Assembly (NCBI GenBank): GCA_041497995.1
Contig: JBGQHM010000040.1
Span: 1 to 28,190 of the forward strand
DNA from: DATKMS01 sp041497995
GTDB lineage: Bacteria; Desulfobacterota; Binatia; HRBIN30
Length of the DNA stretch: 28,190 nt
Reading direction: 5' to 3'
Shown here: one piece after another, positions 18,706-26,515 of the stretch
Numbering within the stretch: position 1 is the first letter of the stretch
How the letters are laid out: each line of letters starts with the position of its first letter
The notes under the pieces: generated by a model
The model's database searches: none
Seen by the model: the letters and a program-made list of their open reading frames with translations, nothing else
What the model was told of the DNA's origin: nothing
Made by a program: the position numbers and the translations under genes

Positions 18706-19644
18706 TCAGCGGTAGCGCGGCAGGACCTCGGCGGCGAAACGCTCGAAGACGTCGAAGTTGTACGGCGACAGCGTGACCACGAAGTGGCTGACGCCGGCGG
18801 CGACGAAGGCGTCGATCTGCCGGCACACATCGTCAGCACTGCCGAGCAGCATCCAGCGGCGCGCCTCCTCTTCGCTGATCTGCTGATAGAGCGCGTAGCC
18901 CTGGATGAGCGGCGCCACGGTGGACAGATCCTCGGTGATCGCCGTCGGCACGAGCACCTGTTTCTCAATCGCATCGCAGTCCCGCCCCTCGGCCTCGCAG
19001 TAGCCGCGCAGGATCTCGATCTTGCGGCGGAACACCTCAGGCGAGCCGAACGAGCTCCACGCATCGGCATGCCGCGCCACGATCGGCAACAGGCGTTTCT
19101 CGCCCGCTCCGGCGATCGTGATGGGTGGATGGGGTTGCTGTATTGGTTTGGGCTCGGAGATGGCAGCGCTCAGCTGGTAGTGCGTCCCAGTGCAGCTGGC
19201 TTGGCGCTCGCGCCACAGGGCTCGGATCGCCGTCAGCGCTTCGTCGAGCCGCTCGCACCGCGAGCGCACCGAACCGAACGGCAAGCCGAACATCGTGTGT
19301 TCCGGCTCGTACCAACCGGCGCCGATGCCGAACTCGAGCCGGCCGTTGCTGATGACATCAACCGTAGTGGCGATCTTCGCCAAGATCGCCGGGTGCCGGT
19401 AGGTGTTGCCGGTGACCAGTGCGCCAATGCGAATGCGGCGTGTGTGCACCGCGAGCGCCGCCAAACAGCTCCACGCCTCCAGACACGCATCGAACGGATC
19501 CATCATCACGGCAACGAAGTGGTCATAGGTCCACGCCGTGTCGTAGCCGAGTGCTTCGGCGCGCTGCCAGATGCGTACGATCTCCTCCCAGGCCGCGAAC
19601 TGTTGTCCGGTCTGAATCCCGAATCGGATACGCGTTGCGCTCAT
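18706..19644 (-). CDS. LLM-class flavin-dependent oxidoreductase
   Basis: A 312-residue luciferase-like (beta/alpha)8 protein using FMN or F420. The start IRFGIQTGQQ and the segments YDTAWTYDHF, IRIGALVTGNTYRHPAILAK and SNGRLEFGIGAGWYEPEH are typical of F420-type LLM enzymes. PITIAGAGEKRLLPIVARHADAW is the C-terminal cofactor region. AGGAG lies 8 nt before the ATG and overlaps the stop region of the upstream hydrolase gene, 4 nt away. It is the last gene of the seven-gene operon. Cofactor choice (F420 versus FMN) and substrate cannot be decided from sequence; no F420 biosynthesis gene is in the window. Confidence 0.92.
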   Translation of the reverse strand: MSATRIRFGIQTGQQFAAWEEIVRIWQRAEALGYDTAWTYDHFVAVMMDPFDACLEAWSCLAALAVHTRRIRIGALVTGNTYRHPAILAKIATTVDVISNGRLEFGIGAGWYEPEHTMFGLPFGSVRSRCERLDEALTAIRALWRERQASCTGTHYQLSAAISEPKPIQQPHPPITIAGAGEKRLLPIVARHADAWSSFGSPEVFRRKIEILRGYCEAEGRDCDAIEKQVLVPTAITEDLSTVAPLIQGYALYQQISEEEARRWMLLGSADDVCRQIDAFVAAGVSHFVVTLSPYNFDVFERFAAEVLPRYR

Positions 19645-19648
19645 GGTC

Positions 19649-20677
19649 TCAGCTCCTGCTCAGCTCATGCTCGATCCACTCACTGATCACTGGGAACACT
19701 TCGTCGGGAGCGCGCCGGCCGAAGATCAGGTCGACGTGGCCGTAGTCCGCACTGTCGCCACTGCGCACGCCGAACTCGCGGTAACGCTTCTGCGTCGAGC
19801 TGATGCGGTCATAGGCGAAGCGCACCATGTCGGGCGAGGCGAGCTGATCGGCGGCGCCGGCGATGATCAGCCCCGGAGTGGTGACGCGCGACAGGTTGGC
19901 GCGGTAGTCGACGGTGCCGTCGCACGATCGGAACTCACCGGTCAACGACCACTGCGCCAACTGGCGCAGCTTGGAGCGCGGCACGTTCGACATGAACCGG
20001 CGCAAGGCGTGGCCGAAGACGTACAAGTCGATGTTCGCCGGGTTCATTCCCACTTGCGCCGCACTCGGCGACCAGCGCAGGACGGACCACAGGGCAACCA
20101 GCACGCCGCGCTGCGGCAGCCGCTCGGGGAGCGGCAGCGCCAGGAACATCTCGCCGAGGCTGCGCATCGTCTGTGAGGTCACCGCTGGAAAGCCCATCGG
20201 TGACGCGATGGTAACGAAGCCGGCGAGAGCATCCTGCACAGCGGGATTCACGCCGAGTGCCGCATAGGCGATCATCCCGCCCATGCTGTGGCCGATCCAC
20301 ACCAGCCGCCGGCCGCCGGCATGCGACAGGACGTGCGTGACGGCGGCGGGCACGTCAAAACGGACGAGATCATCAAATGTCCAGCCCCGCCGCCGGCCGA
20401 CAGCGACCTCGCTGTGTCCGTGACCGCGCAGCTCCAGCACCCACGCGTCAATGCCGCGGCGCGCTAGGAAGCGCGCCAGCGAGTAGTGGTCGTCGAAGTC
20501 CATGAAGTAGCGGTTGCACGCGTAGCCGGACACGAGGATCGCCGGCGGCAGATCGTTGCGGGTGCCGGGGTAGTGATGCAGCGCGAGATCCCAACCATCC
20601 GCCGTCCGTGCGAACTCGATGCTGGCCCGCCCAACGAGCGCGCCGGTCGAGTTGACTGGGGATGCCGTCTCGCTCAT
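19649..20677 (-). CDS. Alpha/beta-fold hydrolase
   Basis: A 342-residue serine hydrolase. The nucleophile elbow is GHSMGG with Ser131. The acid is probably the Asp in IIAGAADQLAS and the base the His in DYGHVDLIFG, so the triad is complete. Conserved flanks are GYACNRYFMDF (oxyanion side) and AWVLELRGHGHS. The family resembles the lipase/PHA-synthase-like branch, with a large helical cap (about 160-260). No signal peptide is seen. It lies 3 bp after the acyltransferase gene and 4 bp before the LLM gene. In this operon it could release an acyl product from an ester or thioester. Ester hydrolysis of a lipid is an equal possibility. Confidence 0.88.
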   Translation of the reverse strand: MSETASPVNSTGALVGRASIEFARTADGWDLALHHYPGTRNDLPPAILVSGYACNRYFMDFDDHYSLARFLARRGIDAWVLELRGHGHSEVAVGRRRGWTFDDLVRFDVPAAVTHVLSHAGGRRLVWIGHSMGGMIAYAALGVNPAVQDALAGFVTIASPMGFPAVTSQTMRSLGEMFLALPLPERLPQRGVLVALWSVLRWSPSAAQVGMNPANIDLYVFGHALRRFMSNVPRSKLRQLAQWSLTGEFRSCDGTVDYRANLSRVTTPGLIIAGAADQLASPDMVRFAYDRISSTQKRYREFGVRSGDSADYGHVDLIFGRRAPDEVFPVISEWIEHELSRS

Positions 20678-20680
20678 CGC

Positions 20681-21469
20681 CTACCGTGCTCGGCGCTCGT
20701 CGTACGCGCTGAGAATGATGCCGCGGCGGCGACGGACCGTGTCGTCGATGAGCTGCTGGACCCGCCTTCGTACCATCTTGTTGAGCGCGTCCACCTTGTC
20801 CTGATCCTTCGCATCCGCCGCCGTGCCCGGCAGAACGATCGGCGCTCCGAAACGGACGTAGAGCTTCACCGGCAGCGGCAGCGGGAAGAGGAGCAAGGGG
20901 AAAAACGGTGCGCCCACGGCGCGGGCGACCGGTGGGAGGTTGGCAAGCATGACGTGGGCTTCCTCCGCCCCGACGACGGCCAGCGGCACAATGGGCGCGC
21001 GCGTGCGCAGCGCGAGCTTGATGTAGCCGCCGCGTCCCGGCGCGAAGCCGCGGTGCGACAGTACGCGGTAGCGCTGCGTCAGATAGCTGCGCTCCATGTC
21101 GCGCGCGCCCCCCGGGAAGACGAGCACGTACTGGTTTGCGCGCAGTAGTCGCTCGACGACCTCGGGCCGGCCCACCACCGCGCCCTGCCGCTGCAGGAAG
21201 TCCTGAACAAAACCGATCTGCCCGAACAGGTTGTCGCCGATGGCGCGCGAGAAGCGGCCGGTCGCATCATGGATAGCCACCAACGTGCACGCGGCGTCGT
21301 AGGGAATAACACCGGAGTGGCAGCCGACGATGAGCGCGCGTCCCTTCGGCAACAGCTCGGCGCCGATCACGCGCGGTCGAAAGTACAGCCACAGGACACT
21401 CCGTACGTAGCCGAGCCAGCGCGACGCCGTCGCCGCATCAAAGCCGTCGGAGTCGCGTCTCCCGGACAT
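20681..21469 (-). CDS. PlsC-like lysophospholipid/glycerolipid acyltransferase
   Basis: About 262 residues. The ATG at 21469 is chosen because it lies 2 bp past the upstream stop; a longer frame overlaps that gene. An amphipathic or membrane-contacting helix (YVRSVLWLYF) precedes the catalytic block GCHSGVIPYDA with His51 and Asp58. The H-x6-D spacing is that of the DGAT/DAGAT-like branch rather than the usual H-x4-D. VFPGGARD (about 117-124) replaces the common FPEG motif, again typical of this branch. A hydrophobic stretch FFPLLLFPLPLPVKLYV lies near the C-terminus. It probably esterifies an alcohol on a lipid-like acceptor using acyl-CoA or acyl-ACP at the membrane. The acceptor is unknown. 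Confidence 0.87.
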   Translation of the reverse strand: MSGRRDSDGFDAATASRWLGYVRSVLWLYFRPRVIGAELLPKGRALIVGCHSGVIPYDAACTLVAIHDATGRFSRAIGDNLFGQIGFVQDFLQRQGAVVGRPEVVERLLRANQYVLVFPGGARDMERSYLTQRYRVLSHRGFAPGRGGYIKLALRTRAPIVPLAVVGAEEAHVMLANLPPVARAVGAPFFPLLLFPLPLPVKLYVRFGAPIVLPGTAADAKDQDKVDALNKMVRRRVQQLIDDTVRRRRGIILSAYDERRAR

Positions 21470-21471
21470 AA

Positions 21472-23037
21472 CTACCCGCGCCGCACGAAACGCTCGCCCT
21501 CGAAGTGGCCGACGCGATAGCGCCACGCCAACGGTCGAAAACGGATGCCACGTCGCCGGCAGAGCTCACGCACCAGGTCGGAACGCTCGTCCTGCACTCC
21601 AAGCACGCGCGACGCCGCCAGGTCAAGGAGCGTCACACACGCTGGAACCGCGCCAACATCTGCGTCGGCAAAGGTCAGCATCACCAGCCGCCGGTCCGGT
21701 TGCACTGCAGACGCGTCCCAGGCCGGTGCAAATTGCACCGCGGAGCCATCGCTCAGATCGAGGACGATCGTCTCGCGGATCTCGCGGCGCGTCACCTGCG
21801 CACCGTGCTCGGCAAGCATCGCGGCCAACTCCGGCATGAGACGGTCGCGCACGATGGCGACCTGCTCGGCACGTGAGGGCATCGCGACGTGGCGGATCAC
21901 TTGCGCCGGGACGCCGCCGACGAGCGCGTTCGGAGGGACGTTGAGCGCAACGAACGAGTTCACCATCACCGTTGCACCCGCACCGATAGTCACCCCTGGG
22001 AAAATGAACGCCTGATTGCCGATGAAGGCATGGTCGCCCACCTCGATCGGCGCGAACAACGACGGGTAGCCGCGCAGCACCGATTGCCAATGGCTGTGCG
22101 TGAAGAGCATTGCCCGCGACCCCACGCACACCTCGTCGCCGAGTGTCAGCGGCTCGCATGTGTTCAGGTACGCCCCCTCGCCGAAGAAACACGCATCGCC
22201 GGCCCGCAGACGCGCACCGCTTGCGTCGCCGCCGCCACCGCCGATCACCACGTCGTCCTTCGACCACAGCGCATCGCCGATCTCGACCGAGCGGCAGCGC
22301 ACCCGTGTCCGCTTCCCCAGCGCCACCAGGCGGCCCAATCGCAACTCGTCGCATTCGATGGTCGAGTCGGTGCCGATGATCGATGCGGCACCGATGGAAA
22401 TGCGATCGGCAATGATGAGGGCCCCGAGCTCGATGCGCACTGCCTCACCGATGCGCGCACCGTGTTGGCGATAGAGATGGACCTTCATCTCCGACGACAG
22501 CGCTCGGTACGCGGCGGGATCGCGACGCAGGAGAGCGACGAAGCCTGGGTCCACCCGCCCGTCCGCGGCGGAAGCGGCTTCGACGTCGGCGCGGGTGATC
22601 TCACCGTGCGACCCCGTGCCGCCGAGGCTGTCGAGCGCGATGCCACGCTCGCGTGCCAAGCGGCGCGCGGCGGGACTGGCGGCGATGCGGCCCGTGTGAG
22701 CGGAATATTTTTCATCTGCTGGACTCATAACCCGCTCGTGCTGAGGCTCTCGAAGCACGTCGCGCGTGCGTGCTGCCTCCTCGACGGCGGGCACGGTCTC
22801 ATCCACCGCGCCGACGAACGCAATCACAGCGAGCACCGCCACGCGTGTCCCGACCGGTGCGACGATGCGCCTGAGCACACCCGACGCCTCGGCTTCGACC
22901 TCCGCGTTGACCTTGTCGGTCTCCACCTCGAACAGCGCTTCCCCGGCGCGCACCTCGTCCCCTTCCTGCTTGAACCAGGCGCGGACGATGCCGTGTGTCA
23001 TGTTGGCATCGAGGATCGGCAGGACTACCGGGTGCAT
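21472..23037 (-). CDS. Fusion: lipoyl domain, subunit-binding domain, left-handed beta-helix acyltransferase
   Basis: About 521 residues. The ATG at 23037 overlaps the E1-beta 3' end by 13 bp; upstream frame is not coding-like. Residues 1-80 are a lipoyl domain with acceptor Lys42 in FEVETDKVNAEVEAE. Residues about 116-155 are a peripheral-subunit-binding domain (ASPAARRLARERGI, GTGSHGEITRADVEAA). Residues about 193-382 are hexapeptide repeats of a left-handed beta helix, with the probable catalytic His in FTHSHW (314 or 316), GDHAFIGNQAFIFPGVTIGAGA and the closing GGVPAQVI. About 140 C-terminal residues form an unrecognised domain. The usual E2 catalytic domain and its HxxxDG motif are absent. 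It therefore looks like an E2 analogue in which a hexapeptide transferase takes the acyl group from the lipoyl arm. Confidence 0.9.
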   Translation of the reverse strand: MHPVVLPILDANMTHGIVRAWFKQEGDEVRAGEALFEVETDKVNAEVEAEASGVLRRIVAPVGTRVAVLAVIAFVGAVDETVPAVEEAARTRDVLREPQHERVMSPADEKYSAHTGRIAASPAARRLARERGIALDSLGGTGSHGEITRADVEAASAADGRVDPGFVALLRRDPAAYRALSSEMKVHLYRQHGARIGEAVRIELGALIIADRISIGAASIIGTDSTIECDELRLGRLVALGKRTRVRCRSVEIGDALWSKDDVVIGGGGGDASGARLRAGDACFFGEGAYLNTCEPLTLGDEVCVGSRAMLFTHSHWQSVLRGYPSLFAPIEVGDHAFIGNQAFIFPGVTIGAGATVMVNSFVALNVPPNALVGGVPAQVIRHVAMPSRAEQVAIVRDRLMPELAAMLAEHGAQVTRREIRETIVLDLSDGSAVQFAPAWDASAVQPDRRLVMLTFADADVGAVPACVTLLDLAASRVLGVQDERSDLVRELCRRRGIRFRPLAWRYRVGHFEGERFVRRG

Positions 23038-24008
23038 CGCATCATCTCTCGCACCGCGTTCACGATGTCTTCCTTCTGCGGCAACGCCATGGGTTCCAGC
23101 GCCGGGCTGAACGGGATGGGCACGTCGGCAGCCGCGACGCGACGAATCGGCGCGTCGAGATACTCGTAGGCGTTCTCGGCGACGCGTGCGGCGATTTCCG
23201 CACCGATGCCGCCGCTCCGCGTGCCCTCTTCGATGCAAACGAGCCGGCCGGTCTTGCGGACCGAAGCGAGGATCGCATCGGTGTCCATAGGCACCAGCGT
23301 CCGCAGGTCGAGGACCTCCGCATCGACGCCCTCGCCCGCAAGCTGCTCCGCCGCCTGCAGCGCTACGCCAACGTAGTAGGAGTATGCGACCAGCGTCACA
23401 TCGCCTCCCGCGCGGCGCACTGCGGCTTCGCCAATGACTGCCGGCTCGGCCGCATCAGGCACCGACCCGGTCGTGGCGTAAAGCAGTTTGTGCTCGACGC
23501 ACAGCACCGGATTGTCATCGCGGATTGCTGCGATCAGCAGCGCTTGTGCGTCAGCAGGAGTCGCGGGCGCAATCACCTTCACGCCCGGTACGTGCAGGAA
23601 CCACGCTTCGAGGCTCTGCGAGTGCGTCGCGCCATAGCACCGGCCGCCGCCCGCCGGTGTGCGCACAACCAACGGTACGCGCGCTTGCGGGCCGTACATG
23701 TAGCGGAACTTGGCGGCGTGGTTGGCAAGCTGGTCCATAGCCAGCGTGAGGAAATCCATGAACATGATCTCGACGACGGGGCGCATGCCGGTGAGCGCCG
23801 CGCCGGTGGCTGCGCCAACGATGGTGGCCTCGGAGATCGGTGTGCAGCGCACGCGTTCGGGACCGAACTCGGCCAGCATCCCACGCGTGACTCCGAAGGC
23901 GCCGCCGTATTCGCCGATGTCCTCGCCCATCAGGAACACGGACGGGTCACGCTGCATCTCCGCGCGGAGCGCCTCCTGCAGCGCCTGCCAGTAGGTCAGC
24001 TCACGCAT
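23025..24008 (-). CDS. 2-oxoacid/acetoin dehydrogenase-like E1 component, beta subunit
   Basis: A 327-residue transketolase-type subunit that completes the TPP site of E1-alpha. Landmarks are FLMGEDIGEYGGAFGVT (about 25-41), TPISEATIVGAATGAALTG, FRYMYGPQARVPLVVRTPAGG and a C-terminal transketolase domain with VLDLRTLVPMD. Full length for PDH/acetoin-type E1-beta. It overlaps E1-alpha by 8 bp and the lipoyl fusion by 13 bp, so the three are translated together and likely form one complex. No dihydrolipoamide dehydrogenase (E3) is in the window; it would be borrowed from another complex if reoxidation is required. Confidence 0.94.
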   Translation of the reverse strand: MRELTYWQALQEALRAEMQRDPSVFLMGEDIGEYGGAFGVTRGMLAEFGPERVRCTPISEATIVGAATGAALTGMRPVVEIMFMDFLTLAMDQLANHAAKFRYMYGPQARVPLVVRTPAGGGRCYGATHSQSLEAWFLHVPGVKVIAPATPADAQALLIAAIRDDNPVLCVEHKLLYATTGSVPDAAEPAVIGEAAVRRAGGDVTLVAYSYYVGVALQAAEQLAGEGVDAEVLDLRTLVPMDTDAILASVRKTGRLVCIEEGTRSGGIGAEIAARVAENAYEYLDAPIRRVAAADVPIPFSPALEPMALPQKEDIVNAVREMMRCTR

Positions 24009-24987
24009 GGGCGGAGAACACGCCAGCCGTCAACGCCTCGCGCGTAGGGAACGGACTGGTCCGTGCGAAGTCGACGGCGGCATCAACGGAAGACATGGCG
24101 TCGCGCGCGATGGTGTCGAGCTCGGTGGCGGTGGCCAAGCCGTGCTCCAGCATGGCGCGTCGGAACCGCGCCAACGGGTCGCGCTCACGCCAAGTGGCCT
24201 CTTCCTCGCGGCTGCGGTACACACGCTGATCGCTTTTGGAGTGGCCGAGGAAGCGATAGGTTTTGCACTCGATCAAGCTCGGGCCGCGGTCGGCGCGGGC
24301 GCGATCCACCGCAGCACGCACCGCGGCGGCCACCGCGAGGACGTCCATGCCATCGACGCGCGTCCCTGGCATTCCATAGGCGGTGGCGCGGTCGGCGATA
24401 TGCTCGATAGCGCACGCCTCGCGTACTGGCGTCGACATGGCGTACAGGTTGTTCTCGCACACGTACACCGCCGGCAGCCGCCACAGCGCGGCGAGGTTCA
24501 GCGACTCGTGAAATGTGCCCTGGTTGGCGGCGCCGTCGCCGAAGAAGATCACGACCACTTGGCCGCTGCGCCGCATCTGCGCCGACAGTGCCGCACCGGT
24601 ACCGATCGGAATACCGCCGCCGGTGATGCCGTTGGAGCCGAGGTGGCCGACGGCGTAGTCGGCCATATGTTGCGTGCCGCCCTTGCCACCGCCGTAGCCG
24701 GTGGCCTTGCCGAACAGCTCGGCCATCAGTCGATTCGCGTCGCCGCCCTTGGCCAGCAGATGCCCGTGCCCGCGATGCGTGCTGACTACCCAGTCGTCGA
24801 CCCGGAGTGCCAAACACGCGCCGACCGCAACCGCCTCCTGCCCAATGTAGGGATGCGTGGTGCCGCGGATGCTCCCGTCGCTCACCAGCATCAGCACCCG
24901 TTCTTCGAACACGCGGATCAGCGTCAGTTGAAACAGCACGCGGCGTGCTTCGGCGGCGCTGAGCGGCGCGGTGGCGGTGGAGGGCAT
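24001..24987 (-). CDS. 2-oxoacid/acetoin dehydrogenase-like E1 component, alpha subunit
   Basis: A 328-residue TPP-dependent decarboxylase/dehydrogenase subunit. The TPP-Mg motif starts at GDG 150-152 (FFGDGAANQGTFHESL) and ends at Asn179-Asn180 (CENNLYAMS). THPYIGQEAVAVGA and STHRGHGHLLAKGGD (about 44-83) resemble acetoin dehydrogenase (AcoA) more than gram-negative pyruvate dehydrogenase. The phosphorylation-loop region KTYRFLGHSKSDQRVYRSREE is present. The ATG is 1 bp after the PIG-L stop. The substrate could be a 2-oxoacid, acetoin or another ketone; the sequence alone does not decide. Confidence 0.94.
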   Translation of the reverse strand: MPSTATAPLSAAEARRVLFQLTLIRVFEERVLMLVSDGSIRGTTHPYIGQEAVAVGACLALRVDDWVVSTHRGHGHLLAKGGDANRLMAELFGKATGYGGGKGGTQHMADYAVGHLGSNGITGGGIPIGTGAALSAQMRRSGQVVVIFFGDGAANQGTFHESLNLAALWRLPAVYVCENNLYAMSTPVREACAIEHIADRATAYGMPGTRVDGMDVLAVAAAVRAAVDRARADRGPSLIECKTYRFLGHSKSDQRVYRSREEEATWRERDPLARFRRAMLEHGLATATELDTIARDAMSSVDAAVDFARTSPFPTREALTAGVFSAHA

Positions 24988-24988
24988 G

Positions 24989-25642
24989 TCAGTGTGCCTC
25001 GGGAATCGGTGCCACGTCCTTCACGACTTCGAACGCTTCCGCATACTGCCGGCCCATCTGGAAGCCGCGATGTGCGGCGCGGCCGCGGATTGCCTCCAAC
25101 CATCCCCGTCCATAGCGCTCCAGCTGCGTCTCGTAGCATTCCAGGCTGGCCATCTTGCTGTCGATGGTGTCGCTGATGTCGACGAACTTCTGAGGACGAA
25201 AAGCGTCGGCGCTGATGCCGCCGGGGATGGTCGCCTCATACATATAGACCGAGCAACTGTTGCGGCGCGTCGCCGCCAGCACGGCGCGCGACAGAGCCAC
25301 GTGCTCGGGATGGCTGTCACCGAGCCAATGGGTGAGCACGACGGTGGGTTGCACGTCGTCGAGCAGTCGGTCGATGGCCACGACCAGCGCTGCATTCGGC
25401 TGGATGGCATCGCGCGGCAAGCCGAAGCTGAGCAGCTCGGCACCAAGTGCGCGGGCGGCGCGCTCGGCTTCGGCGCGGCGCCGTTCGCGGTCGTGATGTA
25501 CGGCATCATCCGGACCACCGGGCACGCGGATGTTGACCATGACCACGCGGTGGCCGCGGCGCGAATAGGCGGCGATCGCTCCGCCCGCACCAATCTCGCC
25601 GTCGTCTGGATGGGCACCGAACGCAATGATGCGCTCACGCAT
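24989..25642 (-). CDS. PIG-L/LmbE-family N-deacetylase
   Basis: About 217 residues. The ATG at 25642 is preferred over a GTG at 25669, which lies inside the upstream gene; AAAGGTGA precedes the ATG. The zinc site is FGAHPDDGEIGAGG (AHPDD at 10-14, with His and Asp ligands and the general-base Asp) plus GDSHPEH (His111, His114). The family removes acetyl groups from N-acetylglucosaminyl compounds (GlcNAc-PI, mycothiol and bacillithiol precursors, chitooligosaccharides, antibiotics). It is the first enzyme of the seven-gene operon. It could expose the amine that the downstream lipoyl-dependent acyltransferase re-acylates; that link is inference. Confidence 0.92.
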   Translation of the reverse strand: MRERIIAFGAHPDDGEIGAGGAIAAYSRRGHRVVMVNIRVPGGPDDAVHHDRERRRAEAERAARALGAELLSFGLPRDAIQPNAALVVAIDRLLDDVQPTVVLTHWLGDSHPEHVALSRAVLAATRRNSCSVYMYEATIPGGISADAFRPQKFVDISDTIDSKMASLECYETQLERYGRGWLEAIRGRAAHRGFQMGRQYAEAFEVVKDVAPIPEAH

Positions 25643-25665
25643 ACCGTCACCTTTCCTTGGACGCC

Positions 25666-26409
25666 TCACGCGTAGGCATCGGGGTTGGCGACCCGCGTCA
25701 AGCGCTCGACATCGGCGATGACGAGATCGCGGCGGTCGACGCGAACAATGTGTTTCTGCTTGAGCTTGGCAAGCAGACGGATGGCGGTCTCGGTGGTCAC
25801 ACCGATCATGTCTGCGAGCTCGCGACGCGTGTAGCGGAGGTGCAGCGGCTGTCCGGGCGTCACGACGCCGGACGTTTCCGCGAACTGCAGGAGAAGGCCT
25901 GCCAAACGGCTCTCCGCCCCTTTCAGAGCCAAGTCGCGGACCTTGATGCGCGCCGCGGCCAGCTCATTGCTCAGCGCGCCGATCAGCCGCACCCCCGTGT
26001 CGGGATGGCGCTTCAGAAACCACGCCAGCCGCTCGCGCGACAGAAAGCACAGCTGGGACTCGCTGACCGATTCCGCTGACACCGACAGCGCCTGCTCACC
26101 ATTCATCGGCAACTCGCCGAGGACGGCACCGGGGCCGGCGACTTCAAGGATGTGTTCGCGGCCCGAGCGGTCGGAGTGGTAGAGCTTCACCGAGCCGTGG
26201 CAAACCAGATACAACCCGGTGGCGGCATTTCCCTCGCTGAACACGACTTGGCGGGGTCTGTAGAGCGTGATCGCGCCCGCCCCCTGAAATTCCCCCAGCG
26301 CGTCGAGGGGCAGGTCGCAGATCGCACCGTTGCTCCTGGCCGGACACATCTCGCACAGAATTCTCCTCATGGCCTTGTACACCCCCTTCGGTACGGCACC
26401 ATGATGCAT
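25666..26409 (-). CDS. Crp/FNR-family transcriptional regulator with N-terminal cysteines
   Basis: Up to 247 residues; ATG at 26370 (MRRILCEMCP) is an alternative start. The N-terminus has Cys19-x2-Cys22-x8-Cys31, and Cys70 lies in the first beta-roll strands. This resembles the four-cysteine set that binds [4Fe-4S] in FNR, though the spacing differs. The cyclic-nucleotide-like domain spans about 45-160, and the dimer helix follows. The helix-turn-helix RELADMIGVTTETAIRLLAKL (about 193-213) keeps Glu and Arg of the FNR E-x2-S-R pattern, but Ser is Ile. The stop lies 23 bp before the PIG-L ATG on the same strand, so it may be the first gene and regulator of the operon. Oxygen or redox sensing is likely but not proven. 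Confidence 0.88.
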   Translation of the reverse strand: MHHGAVPKGVYKAMRRILCEMCPARSNGAICDLPLDALGEFQGAGAITLYRPRQVVFSEGNAATGLYLVCHGSVKLYHSDRSGREHILEVAGPGAVLGELPMNGEQALSVSAESVSESQLCFLSRERLAWFLKRHPDTGVRLIGALSNELAAARIKVRDLALKGAESRLAGLLLQFAETSGVVTPGQPLHLRYTRRELADMIGVTTETAIRLLAKLKQKHIVRVDRRDLVIADVERLTRVANPDAYA

Positions 26410-26496
26410 GTCATATTCCAGCGACGCGGCCGTATACGGGCTGCGACTTCACCGCCCGCTGGTTGCCGCCTAGTCAAAAGTGAGAAGCGCCGATAC

Positions 26497-26515
26497 GAGA
26501 CCTGGGAAAGGTCTC
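26497..26515. promoter_or_regulatory. 19-bp palindrome between the FNR-like gene and argC
   Basis: GAGACCT-GGGAA-AGGTCTC has perfect 7-bp arms and a 5-bp centre in the divergent region. Its position suggests an operator for one of the two genes. It does not resemble the FNR half-site TTGAT, so the binding protein is unknown. Confidence 0.4.

Noticed and set aside
18334..19686. 450-codon plus-strand frame opposite the LLM oxidoreductase
   Set aside because: Shadow of the LLM gene; the translation resembles nothing and spans the intergenic hairpin.
21889..23169. 426-codon plus-strand frame antisense to the lipoyl/beta-helix fusion
   Set aside because: Shadow frame; no motifs, no ribosome-binding site, and the minus strand is fully explained.
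23038..23238. 67-codon N-terminal extension of the lipoyl fusion
   Set aside because: Arg-rich, lies entirely over the E1-beta coding region, and lipoyl domains begin right at the ATG at 23037.
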